This document shows, in pieces, positions 1 through 6,159 of a stretch of 9,384 bases of DNA (within the stretch, counting starts at the first letter, position 1; the number at the start of each line of letters is the position of its first letter). This stretch comes from an uncultured Clostridia bacterium (lineage in GTDB: Bacteria; Bacillota; Clostridia; Oscillospirales; CAG-272), in contig CALYSG010000064.1 of NCBI GenBank assembly GCA_945485605.1, forward strand, positions 1-9,384, given 5' to 3'. A program made the position numbers and the translations under genes. Under the pieces are notes generated by a model. The model searched no databases and had not been told where the DNA came from. It was given only the letters and a program-made list of their open reading frames with translations.

Positions 1-29
1 TTATGCTCCGAGTCGACGGCGAGGAGAAC

Positions 30-62
30 GGACCGTCGAGGACGCCGGTCCCTACTTTTTTT
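30..62 (+). terminator. Probable intrinsic terminator of an upstream gene
   Basis: GGACCG (30-35) pairs with CGGTCC (46-51), and two further C-G pairs are possible inside after one mismatch, leaving a short AGGA loop. Four bases later comes a run of seven T (56-62). A GC-rich stem followed by a T run is the usual Rho-independent pattern for + strand transcription. The gene it would serve lies before the window. A short open frame (2-64, stop TAG at 62-64) crosses the hairpin and could be the end of that gene, but it is too short to judge. Confidence 0.5.
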
Positions 63-70
63 AGCATCAG

Positions 71-134
71 CTCCGGGTGAAAACCTCGCCCTTCGGTGAA
101 TAAACCGCGAGGTTTGGCCGCGGGCACTGCCCGC
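71..134 (+). repeat. 64-bp palindromic interspersed repeat, copy 1
   Basis: First of two head-to-tail copies. By hand alignment without gaps it matches copy 2 at about 50 of 64 bases and the inverted copy at 9266-9329 at about 54 of 64. It opens with CTCCGGGTGA and ends with the near-perfect palindrome GCGGGCACTGCCCGC (120-134). An internal 9-bp inverted repeat, AAACCTCGC (81-89) with GCGAGGTTT (107-115), is special to this copy. It does not look like coding sequence. The spread and palindromes resemble REP/BIME-type intergenic repeats, but I cannot assign it to a named family. Confidence 0.85.
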
Positions 135-198
135 CTCCGGGTGAAGGCTTCACCTTTCAGTGAATAAAATGCGAGTCAGGGCTGCGGGCACTGCCTGC
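135..198 (+). repeat. 64-bp palindromic interspersed repeat, copy 2
   Basis: Directly abuts copy 1 with no spacer and has the same 64-bp length, so the two form a phased tandem pair. It contains the palindrome GGTGAAGGCTTCACC (arms of 7 around one base) and ends with GCGGGCACTGCCTGC (184-198), which can still fold in RNA through one G-U pair. It matches the inverted copy at 9266-9329 at about 52 of 64 bases. Differences among copies cluster at unit positions 11-25 and 41-49, while the ends and the GTGAATAAA core are conserved. Confidence 0.85.
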
Positions 199-297
199 CG
201 CCACCTTTATATCCCTTTATTTATAACAAAACGACAGAAAAAAGGTTAATTTTCGTCACACTCGGATCGAAATCCGTTATATTTATCATCAAAGGGA

Positions 298-326
298 TTG
301 ATTTTCGCTTATCCATAGTGTATAAT
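298..326 (+). promoter_or_regulatory. Sigma-A-type promoter of the polysaccharide operon
   Basis: TTGATT (298-303), a 17-bp spacer, then a perfect TATAAT (321-326), inside an AT-rich stretch. The start of transcription would be near 333, giving a leader of about 44 nt before the first gene. No riboswitch-like structure fits in so short a leader. A small CGGAT/ATCCG dyad (263-267/272-276) lies upstream and could be a protein site, but it is weak. Confidence 0.75.
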
Positions 327-376
327 GATTAAAATATATCTGACTGATAATACTATTTTCGGAAGAGACTTTAAAT

Positions 377-1897
377 ATGAAACAATCTGGATCCAGAGAC
401 GCGGGTATAAATTCCTTGTCTCAACCAAAACCCGTCCCCGAATCGCTGAGACGAGTAAGAGAGTTCTGCCTCAGCCTTCCCTTCATGCTCTTGACCTTCC
501 TTGCCGCCGCCCTCATGATCTCGTTCGGAATGGAAGTACCCGGCGCGGTGTTCTTCATAATCCTCATATCGGCACTGCTCGTCGTTTGCGATGACCTCAT
601 GACGGTGCTCTTTCCACTCCTCGCGGTCTGCATCTCGGTACTTCAATGCTACAATTCCTTCGGTACTTTTATAAAGCTCGCCTTCCTCGCCGTGATCCCC
701 GTCGGCGCACTGATCTTCCACTTCGTGTACTACAAGACCTCCTTCAGGGTCGGAAAAAGCCTTCCGGGGCTTATCGCGGTCGCACTTGCCGTGACCTTCG
801 GCGGGCTGTTCACAATCCCCGTAAAAGAATACTTCAGCCCCACGGCGCTCTATTATACCGTCATGCTCGGCGTCGGGATGGTCGGTATATATCTTCTCGT
901 CAAGTCGCAGTCAGAGCCGAGACAGGGCGGCGGCGAAAGGTTTCTGTTCATACTCTTCCTTATGGGGATGCTCGCCTGCTTCCACACCTTCGAGATTTAT
1001 TTTGAGTGTCTGACGCAGAACGGCGAGGTATGGGGGGAATCACGCGGACTCGATCCTGCCTGCACCGAGCGGTTCCGCGACGGTATGACATTTTCCGACA
1101 TAGCGGCGGAATTCACCGAAGCGGGCTTCTTCGGCTTCAGCTCGACCTACTTCTCGGCAAGGCTCCAGCCCGGCAACAACCTCTCGACCTTCCTTCTCAT
1201 CTCCATGCCGTCGGCGTTCTTCCTCTCTATGAAGAAAAGCAGATTTTTTTTGCTTTCGGTGCCGGTGACGCTTTTCGCGATAGTCCTCACGCGGTCGCGC
1301 GGAGGCTTTATCATGGCTGCCGTCGAGCTTTTTCTCTGCCTTCTTCTCGTCGCCGTATTCGAAAAGAAAAAAGTCGCAAAGGGTATCTTCATCGGCGCGA
1401 CGTTGCTCTGCTTCATCGCCGGAATTGCCCTTGCCTTTAAGTTTTCTCTGCCCGGAAGGCTTATAAACATCATAGTCGATCAGTCTGAAACGCGTGCGAA
1501 GCTGCTCTTACGCTCGCTGAAGGATTTCTCGGAAGCGCCGCTTTTCGGGAAAGGGCTCGGTAACACAGCCAACAGTGACCTTTACAGCGGTAAAACAGGC
1601 ACTCTGCCCTGGTACCACATGATGATACCGCAGATAATCGGGAGCATGGGCACTCTCGGAATTATCTGCTATTCAATAAGAACCGTAACTCAGGTAAGGC
1701 TCCTGTGGCAGAAGAGAAGCCTTACGACTGCGGCACTTGCGCTCTCATATTGCGGTCTTTTCCTGATGTCGCAGGTGAATCCGGGCGAATTCTGCCCGAT
1801 ACCGTACGGCATGATCGCGGTGCTCTTGTTTATTATGATAGAAGAGGAGCCCGACTCAAAATCGGTCAGGGTAAAAAGGAATCGCAGGAATAAGTAA
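377..1897 (+). CDS. O-antigen polymerase/ligase-like membrane protein (Wzy/WaaL family)
   Basis: A 506-residue, many-pass membrane protein, probably joining lipid-linked oligosaccharide units into a surface polysaccharide on the outer face of the membrane. The C-terminal half carries the hallmarks of the Wzy_C/O-antigen ligase family: a polar extracellular loop (about 205-268) ending in a PGNNLSTFL stretch, TRSRGGFI (306-312) at the start of a membrane helix, the FGKGLGN turn (390-396), and a conserved-type histidine (H414) in WYHMMIPQIIGSMGTLG, matching the HNxxLQ..GxxG region of WaaL/Wzy proteins. The start at 377 has a GGAAGAG-like binding site (361-367). The dehydratase gene follows after 23 bp and the Glf gene is third in line, so a polysaccharide role is well supported. 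Polymerase is likelier than ligase because a Gram-positive host has no lipid A core, but sequence alone cannot separate them. The tail is very basic (KRNRRNK). Confidence 0.82.
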   Translation: MKQSGSRDAGINSLSQPKPVPESLRRVREFCLSLPFMLLTFLAAALMISFGMEVPGAVFFIILISALLVVCDDLMTVLFPLLAVCISVLQCYNSFGTFIKLAFLAVIPVGALIFHFVYYKTSFRVGKSLPGLIAVALAVTFGGLFTIPVKEYFSPTALYYTVMLGVGMVGIYLLVKSQSEPRQGGGERFLFILFLMGMLACFHTFEIYFECLTQNGEVWGESRGLDPACTERFRDGMTFSDIAAEFTEAGFFGFSSTYFSARLQPGNNLSTFLLISMPSAFFLSMKKSRFFLLSVPVTLFAIVLTRSRGGFIMAAVELFLCLLLVAVFEKKKVAKGIFIGATLLCFIAGIALAFKFSLPGRLINIIVDQSETRAKLLLRSLKDFSEAPLFGKGLGNTANSDLYSGKTGTLPWYHMMIPQIIGSMGTLGIICYSIRTVTQVRLLWQKRSLTTAALALSYCGLFLMSQVNPGEFCPIPYGMIAVLLFIMIEEEPDSKSVRVKRNRRNK

Positions 1898-1920
1898 TAA
1901 CTTTATCCGAGGATAATGAA

Positions 1921-3804
1921 ATGGAAAGCAAAACAAAGGGAGGCAGAAGGAAATACCTTCTGCTGATAGATACTGCAATATTCGTCTTATCGGCGCTTTT
2001 CGTGTTGCTGCTCGCAAAGTTCGCACGGGGCGCTGTATGGGACGAGGGCTGGATGTTCGCGGAGGCGTGCGTTATAACCTTCCTGTTCGTCTCGGCGGCA
2101 AGGCTTATAAGCAGATCCTATTCGATAGTCTGGAGATATTCAAACTCATCGGCGTACATAACGATGGTTCTCGCCGATATGCTCGGCGGAGGACTTGCCG
2201 TCTGCCTTATCTACGCGCTACCGTCCATCGGCGTCAGCGCATGGGTAAACATTCTGCTTGTGGCGATCTTTGACATAGCCTCGCTAAGCTCTCGCTTCTG
2301 CTATCGCATAATCTGCAAGAAAAAAAGGGCGGGACAGCTCTCGGAAGCCATACCCGTCGCGATAATCGGCGCGGGTCAGACGGGGGCTATGCTCTACGAC
2401 GAGCTTATGATGAATGTAAAGCTCAAATGCAGACCGGTCCTCTTCGTTGACCGCGACGCCGAAAAGATAGGCAACACCGTAAAGGGGCTTCGCGTGTATG
2501 ACGAGGATGACAGTATCAAGGAGATCTTTACCGCTTACGGAATAAAAGAAGTGATCATAGCACTTCCGAATCTCAGCGGAAGCGCCGTTACAAAGCTCTT
2601 CGAGTTCTACTCCTCTCTCGGGTACCGCGTAAGGATCTACGACCTAAGGCTCTCCGACGGGAAAAACGGCACTGACAGTCGCCCCGAGATGCACGATATC
2701 AGAATAGAGGACCTGCTCTTCCGCGACAGCATAAAGATAAACGACACCTTCGTAAAGGGCTACTATTCGGGCAAAACGGTGCTCGTCACCGGCGGCGGAG
2801 GCTCGATCGGAAGCGAGATCTGCCGTCAGATCGCTCGGCTCACCCCGAAAAGGCTCGTTATCTTCGATATTTACGAGAACAATGCCTACGATATACAGCA
2901 GGAGCTTAAGAGCTCCTTTGGCGACGCTTTGACGCTCGACGTCGAGATAGGCTCGGTTCGGGATACCGATAGGCTCGATGCGCTCTTTGATTTCTACCGC
3001 CCGGACGTGGTGTTCCACGCCGCGGCGCATAAGCACGTACCGCTGATGGAGCACAGCGCCGCCGAGGCGATAAAGAACAACGTTATCGGGACCTACAATA
3101 CCGCGAACGCCGCCGAAAAGTACGGTGTCGGAAAGTTCGTGCTTATCTCGACCGACAAAGCCGTAAACCCGACAAACGTCATGGGCGCGTCAAAGAGACT
3201 CTGCGAGATGGTCATACAGTGCCGCACGGACAGCAGGACCTCGTTCACTGCGGTAAGGTTCGGAAACGTCCTCGGCAGTAACGGCTCGGTCATTCCGCTC
3301 TTCAGAAAACAGATAGCGCAGGGCGGCCCCGTGACAGTGACCGACAAACGCATCTGCCGCTACTTTATGACGATCCCCGAGGCATCACAGCTCGTCCTTC
3401 AGGCGGGCGCCATGGCAAAACCCGGCGACCTTTTCGTACTCGATATGGGCGAGCCGGTGAAGATCATCGACCTTGCGGAGAATATGATAAGGCTTTCCGG
3501 GCTGAAGCCCTACCACGACATTGATATAGTGGAAGTAGGTCTCCGTCCCGGCGAAAAGCTCTATGAGGAGCTTCTGATCAAATCCGAAACGACGAGCAAG
3601 ACAGACAATAAGATGATATTCATAGAACACGATACCCCGAGGTCGAGGGAAGAGATAGACCGGATACTTGGCGAGCTTAAAGAAACGCTCGCGAATGCTC
3701 CCACGCCGGAGGCGACCGAAAAGATCAAGAAGGTGCTCCGCCGTGCCGTGCCTACCTATAAGGACCCCGACGAGGTGAATCTGTCGGTCAGGGCAGGTAC
3801 TTAA
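1921..3804 (+). CDS. Membrane-bound nucleotide-sugar 4,6-dehydratase (WbpM/CapD/PglF type)
   Basis: A 627-residue protein of the long-form polysaccharide dehydratase family, expected to convert UDP-GlcNAc to a 4-keto-6-deoxy sugar, the first step to UDP-QuiNAc, UDP-FucNAc or bacillosamine-type sugars. Residues 12-130 hold about four membrane helices. Residues 144-245 form a first Rossmann-like domain with GAGQTG (150-155). The catalytic SDR domain begins at VTGGGGSIGSE (289-299) with NAD-binding glycines. The active site shows STDK (410-413) and MGASK (421-425), so Met stands where classical SDRs have Tyr, as in the SMK triad described for WbpM-type enzymes. GLRPGEKLYEELL (540-552) is typical of the family. 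A GAGG site (1909-1912) lies 8 bases before the ATG. It follows the polymerase gene by 23 bp, so they are probably co-transcribed. The exact final sugar is unknown, since no aminotransferase or reductase is nearby. Confidence 0.92.
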   Translation: MESKTKGGRRKYLLLIDTAIFVLSALFVLLLAKFARGAVWDEGWMFAEACVITFLFVSAARLISRSYSIVWRYSNSSAYITMVLADMLGGGLAVCLIYALPSIGVSAWVNILLVAIFDIASLSSRFCYRIICKKKRAGQLSEAIPVAIIGAGQTGAMLYDELMMNVKLKCRPVLFVDRDAEKIGNTVKGLRVYDEDDSIKEIFTAYGIKEVIIALPNLSGSAVTKLFEFYSSLGYRVRIYDLRLSDGKNGTDSRPEMHDIRIEDLLFRDSIKINDTFVKGYYSGKTVLVTGGGGSIGSEICRQIARLTPKRLVIFDIYENNAYDIQQELKSSFGDALTLDVEIGSVRDTDRLDALFDFYRPDVVFHAAAHKHVPLMEHSAAEAIKNNVIGTYNTANAAEKYGVGKFVLISTDKAVNPTNVMGASKRLCEMVIQCRTDSRTSFTAVRFGNVLGSNGSVIPLFRKQIAQGGPVTVTDKRICRYFMTIPEASQLVLQAGAMAKPGDLFVLDMGEPVKIIDLAENMIRLSGLKPYHDIDIVEVGLRPGEKLYEELLIKSETTSKTDNKMIFIEHDTPRSREEIDRILGELKETLANAPTPEATEKIKKVLRRAVPTYKDPDEVNLSVRAGT

Positions 3805-3917
3805 AAGCCTTTCCGCATCTTACCGGGCATCTTGCCTTGCAAAAAGCTTTACTCCCATAGCCTTCAGCAGGTTCCGTCGTATCTTCCTCAAAAAGGAAAC
3901 AGAAAAGGAAAACAAAA

Positions 3918-5036
3918 ATGAAGCATTACGATTATCTTGTCGTCGGCGCCGGGCTCTTCGGCGCAGTCTTTGCGGGTGAGGCGGCGAGGCGCGGAAAACG
4001 GGTCCTCGTCATCGACCGCCGCGAGCATATCGCCGGAAACGTCTACACCGAGCGCATAGACGGAATAAACGTTCACCGATACGGAGCGCACATTTTCCAC
4101 ACGAACCGGGACAACGTATGGAATTACGTCAACCGCTTTGCGACCTTCAACCGCTTCACGAACAGCCCGGTCGCAAACTGGCACGGTGAGCTGTACAGCC
4201 TACCCTTCAATATGTACACCTTCAACAGGATGTGGGGCGTCGTGACTCCCGAGCAGGCATATGAGAAGATCGAGAGCCAGCGCCGTGCCGCCGGGATCGG
4301 AGAGCCGAAAAACCTTGAGGAGCAGGCGATCTCGCTCGTCGGAACCGACATTTACGAGAAGCTGATAAAGGGCTACACCGAAAAACAGTGGGGAAGGCCC
4401 TGCCGCGAGCTGCCCGCCTTTATAATAAAACGCCTGCCGGTAAGGTTCACCTTTGACAACAACTATTTTAACGCCCGTTATCAGGGTATACCGATCGGCG
4501 GCTACACCGAAATGGTCAGGCGTATGCTCGAAGGGGCGGACGTGGAGCTCGGGATCGATTACCTTACCGACCGTGCCTCGCTGAAAACTGTCGCCGACAG
4601 AGTGATCTATACCGGCGCGATCGATGCCTACTTCGACTACTCGCTCGGTTGCCTTCAGTACCGTTCCGTAAGGTTTGAGACCGAAAGACTCGAAATTCCG
4701 AACTTTCAGGGCAATGCCGCCGTAAACTACACCGACAGGGAAACTCCCTTCACACGTATAATCGAGCATAAGTGGTTTGAATTCGGACTTGACGAAAACG
4801 GCAGAGAGCTTCCGACTACAATAATCAGCCGCGAATACAGCTCGGCATGGAATAAGGGCGACGAGCCCTACTACCCCGTAAACGACGAAAAAAACACCCT
4901 GCTTTACGAAAAATACAGGGTGCTCTCTGAGAAGGAACCAAACGTCGTATTCGGCGGAAGGCTCGGTGAGTACAAATATTATGACATGGATGCCGTGATC
5001 GCATCGGCACTTGACCTTTGCGACAGGGAACTGTAA
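3918..5036 (+). CDS. glf: UDP-galactopyranose mutase
   Basis: A 372-residue soluble flavoenzyme that interconverts UDP-galactopyranose and UDP-galactofuranose, supplying galactofuranose to surface glycans. The N-terminus has the FAD-binding VVGAGLFGAVFA (GxGxxG at 10-15) and an acidic end to the second strand (VIDRREH). Family landmarks follow in order: HRYGAHIFHT (53-62), the substrate-side KQWGRP (156-161, W158), PVRFTFDNNYFNARYQGIPIGGYT (174-197), FTRIIEHK (278-285, with R280 at the position of the known phosphate-binding Arg), and GGRLGEYKYYDMD (346-358). Length matches the bacterial family. The start is set by AAAGGAA (3904-3910), 7 bases before the ATG. A 113-bp gap with no convincing promoter or terminator separates it from the dehydratase, so it is probably the third gene of the same operon. 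Galactofuranose in the product is inference from this gene. Confidence 0.96.
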   Translation: MKHYDYLVVGAGLFGAVFAGEAARRGKRVLVIDRREHIAGNVYTERIDGINVHRYGAHIFHTNRDNVWNYVNRFATFNRFTNSPVANWHGELYSLPFNMYTFNRMWGVVTPEQAYEKIESQRRAAGIGEPKNLEEQAISLVGTDIYEKLIKGYTEKQWGRPCRELPAFIIKRLPVRFTFDNNYFNARYQGIPIGGYTEMVRRMLEGADVELGIDYLTDRASLKTVADRVIYTGAIDAYFDYSLGCLQYRSVRFETERLEIPNFQGNAAVNYTDRETPFTRIIEHKWFEFGLDENGRELPTTIISREYSSAWNKGDEPYYPVNDEKNTLLYEKYRVLSEKEPNVVFGGRLGEYKYYDMDAVIASALDLCDREL

Positions 5037-5065
5037 TTGTGAACGCAAGATTGTATATTATTTCT

Positions 5066-5098
5066 TAAATGCAAACTTTAAATTAAAATTTGCATTTA
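5066..5098. repeat. AT-rich 10-bp inverted repeat after glf
   Basis: TAAATGCAAA (5066-5075) and TTTGCATTTA (5089-5098) are perfect complements separated by 13 AT-rich bases. It begins 30 bp after the glf stop. No T run follows the right arm, so it is not a standard terminator. It could be an inefficient terminator or a dyad operator: the right arm contains TTGCAT, a possible -35 element for the small gene downstream. Confidence 0.6.
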
Positions 5099-5117
5099 GG
5101 CAATAATTAGATAATAT
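5090..5117 (+). promoter_or_regulatory. Weak candidate promoter for the small gene
   Basis: TTGCAT (5090-5095), a 16-bp spacer and TAATAT (5112-5117) form a poor but possible vegetative promoter. If used, the transcript would begin near 5124, just before the hairpin at 5129-5166. Other AT-rich hexamers nearby (GATAAT, TATCAT) lack a well-placed -35, so this is the best of several weak choices. Confidence 0.25.
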
Positions 5118-5128
5118 TTAAGGCGTAT

Positions 5129-5166
5129 CATATACACAGATGACTTTTAGGAGGTGTGTGTATATG
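5129..5166 (+). promoter_or_regulatory. Hairpin enclosing the ribosome binding site and start codon of the small gene
   Basis: CATATACACA (5129-5138) and TGTGTATATG (5157-5166) are perfect 10-bp complements. The right arm ends in the ATG start (5164-5166). The 18-nt loop holds a very strong ribosome binding site, AGGAGGTG (5149-5156), 9 bases before the ATG counted from AGGAGG. In RNA the start codon would be paired while the binding site stays single-stranded, an arrangement that suggests translational control. Confidence 0.6.
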
Positions 5167-5430
5167 CTCAAGGCTATTGAGTTTGCCGGCGAACTTGTGC
5201 TTTCGGTAAAAACGGCAAACACAGTCCTGAATTGCCTTATTGTCGGGCTTATTATGCTTATCGCCGCCTTCTGCATCTTCCTAAAGCTGAAGCATCACCG
5301 TGACGATACGGAAAAGAAATGCCATCAACGCCGCATATCCCCGTCCGAAAACCCTGCGCCGCTCTTTAACCCGAGCAGCGACAGCTCGGGTCGCGCAACG
5401 CACATCTCAACGAGAAAGCCGCGCGGATGA
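5164..5430 (+). CDS. Small single-pass membrane protein, unknown function
   Basis: An 88-residue product I do not recognise. Residues 1-20 could form an amphipathic helix, residues about 21-41 are a clear membrane segment (VLNCLIVGLIMLIAAFCIFLK), and a basic stretch KLKHHR (41-46) follows. From residue 54 on, the tail is polar, Pro/Ser/Arg-rich and low in predicted structure, and it is encoded in DNA that also encodes the end of the opposite-strand gene. The start at 5164 is chosen over an in-frame ATG at 5140 because AGGAGG (5149-5154) sits 9 bases before it. The strong binding site and the hairpin over the start support a real gene. The unusual tail may be a read-through extension. A regulatory or toxin-like small membrane protein is possible, but nothing proves it. 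Confidence 0.55.
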   Translation: MLKAIEFAGELVLSVKTANTVLNCLIVGLIMLIAAFCIFLKLKHHRDDTEKKCHQRRISPSENPAPLFNPSSDSSGRATHISTRKPRG

Positions 5431-6134
5431 GGGAGCATAACAAAATAAATGCCTGCCTTTTCGGCAAATCGGCGGATACCGGTGAAACAAACGGTGTCCG
5501 CCCTTCCTTTTTCCGCAGAGAGCAGAAGTCTCATTCTCGGGGAACCGTTTATCACAAAGAAGGAAAATACCGCAAGAGGCCTCAGCGTGCCCCACAGCGC
5601 GGCTGCCGAGGTAAGGAGAAGCGCCGAGGAAAGGTCCGGATCTACGGCACATCCGACCGACTGCCGATCGATATTGCCGGCTCTCGCACCGATACCGAAA
5701 ACACGGCAGAGCTTTTTTGTCTGCCTCAGAAGGTACATTCCGGGCGTCTCGCCAAGGATATGCGGCAAACGCGACTCGGTGAAATATTCTTTTATCCATT
5801 CTCTGTCGCCGGTCTCGGCGGCAAGGATCGTCGCGACCTCTTCGTTCTTCTCGCCCTCGCCGTTGATTATTTCGGTTTTTTTGGGACGGAGGACTCCGGT
5901 AAGGATCAGCACGCTTCTTCGCGCGACGAGCATAAGCCTTCCGCCTCCGCGAAAACGCGTGATATCTCTGATAAGAACGTCAGAGACCCTCTGCTCCTCA
6001 ATTCTGTTATACGGTATTATTATATCGTCGGAATCACGGGATTGAAGCCTTTCCGACGGATCGGGCGCCGGATCTTGTTTCTTTGAAGCTTTTCTTTTGT
6101 TTATCTTTTTTCCGATCACGGCATTTCCGCTCAT
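5325..6134 (-). CDS. Uncharacterised protein, last gene of the trmO-MATE operon
   Basis: A 269-residue protein with no family I can name. The first 35 residues are basic and polar (KKINKRKASKK) and probably disordered. No signal peptide or convincing membrane helix is seen, though 169-195 is fairly hydrophobic. The C-terminal half has a pattern loosely like a GHKL/histidine-kinase ATPase: VDPDLSSALLLTSAAAL (164-180) where the N box would be, then FTGIRRFAEKAGIYFVMLPHPRGFLVEMCV (217-246) where the last helix and strands would be. The N-box Asn and glycine-rich G boxes are absent, so ATP binding is doubtful. The start has AAGGAG (complement of 6146-6151) 11 bases upstream and lies 25 bp after the MATE stop, so it is co-transcribed. 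Codon use resembles its neighbours, unlike the + strand open frames over the same DNA. Its last 106 bp overlap the small membrane-protein gene tail-to-tail. Confidence 0.7.
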   Translation of the reverse strand: MSGNAVIGKKINKRKASKKQDPAPDPSERLQSRDSDDIIIPYNRIEEQRVSDVLIRDITRFRGGGRLMLVARRSVLILTGVLRPKKTEIINGEGEKNEEVATILAAETGDREWIKEYFTESRLPHILGETPGMYLLRQTKKLCRVFGIGARAGNIDRQSVGCAVDPDLSSALLLTSAAALWGTLRPLAVFSFFVINGSPRMRLLLSAEKGRADTVCFTGIRRFAEKAGIYFVMLPHPRGFLVEMCVARPELSLLGLKSGAGFSDGDMRR

Positions 6135-6159
6135 GAGATAAGCTGCTCCTTAATTTTTC

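Noticed and set aside
3805..3917. A possible promoter or terminator between the dehydratase gene and glf
   Set aside because: Only short 4-5 bp dyads and no paired -35/-10 hexamers were found, so glf is left in the same operon.
4200..5048. A 282-residue open frame on the - strand opposite glf
   Set aside because: Glf is certain on the + strand, and the opposite frame shows no family features or usable start context, so it is a shadow.
5369..5391. GC-rich hairpin ACCCGAGC/GCTCGGGT in the overlap region, as a bidirectional terminator
   Set aside because: No T run follows it on either strand and it lies inside two coding regions; probably a chance result of codon content.
5427..6086. Two + strand open frames (5427-6086 and 5449-6045) opposite the 269-residue gene
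   Set aside because: They lack ribosome binding sites and give Arg/Ser-rich, unstructured proteins; the - strand gene has a binding site, operon spacing and codon use like its neighbours.
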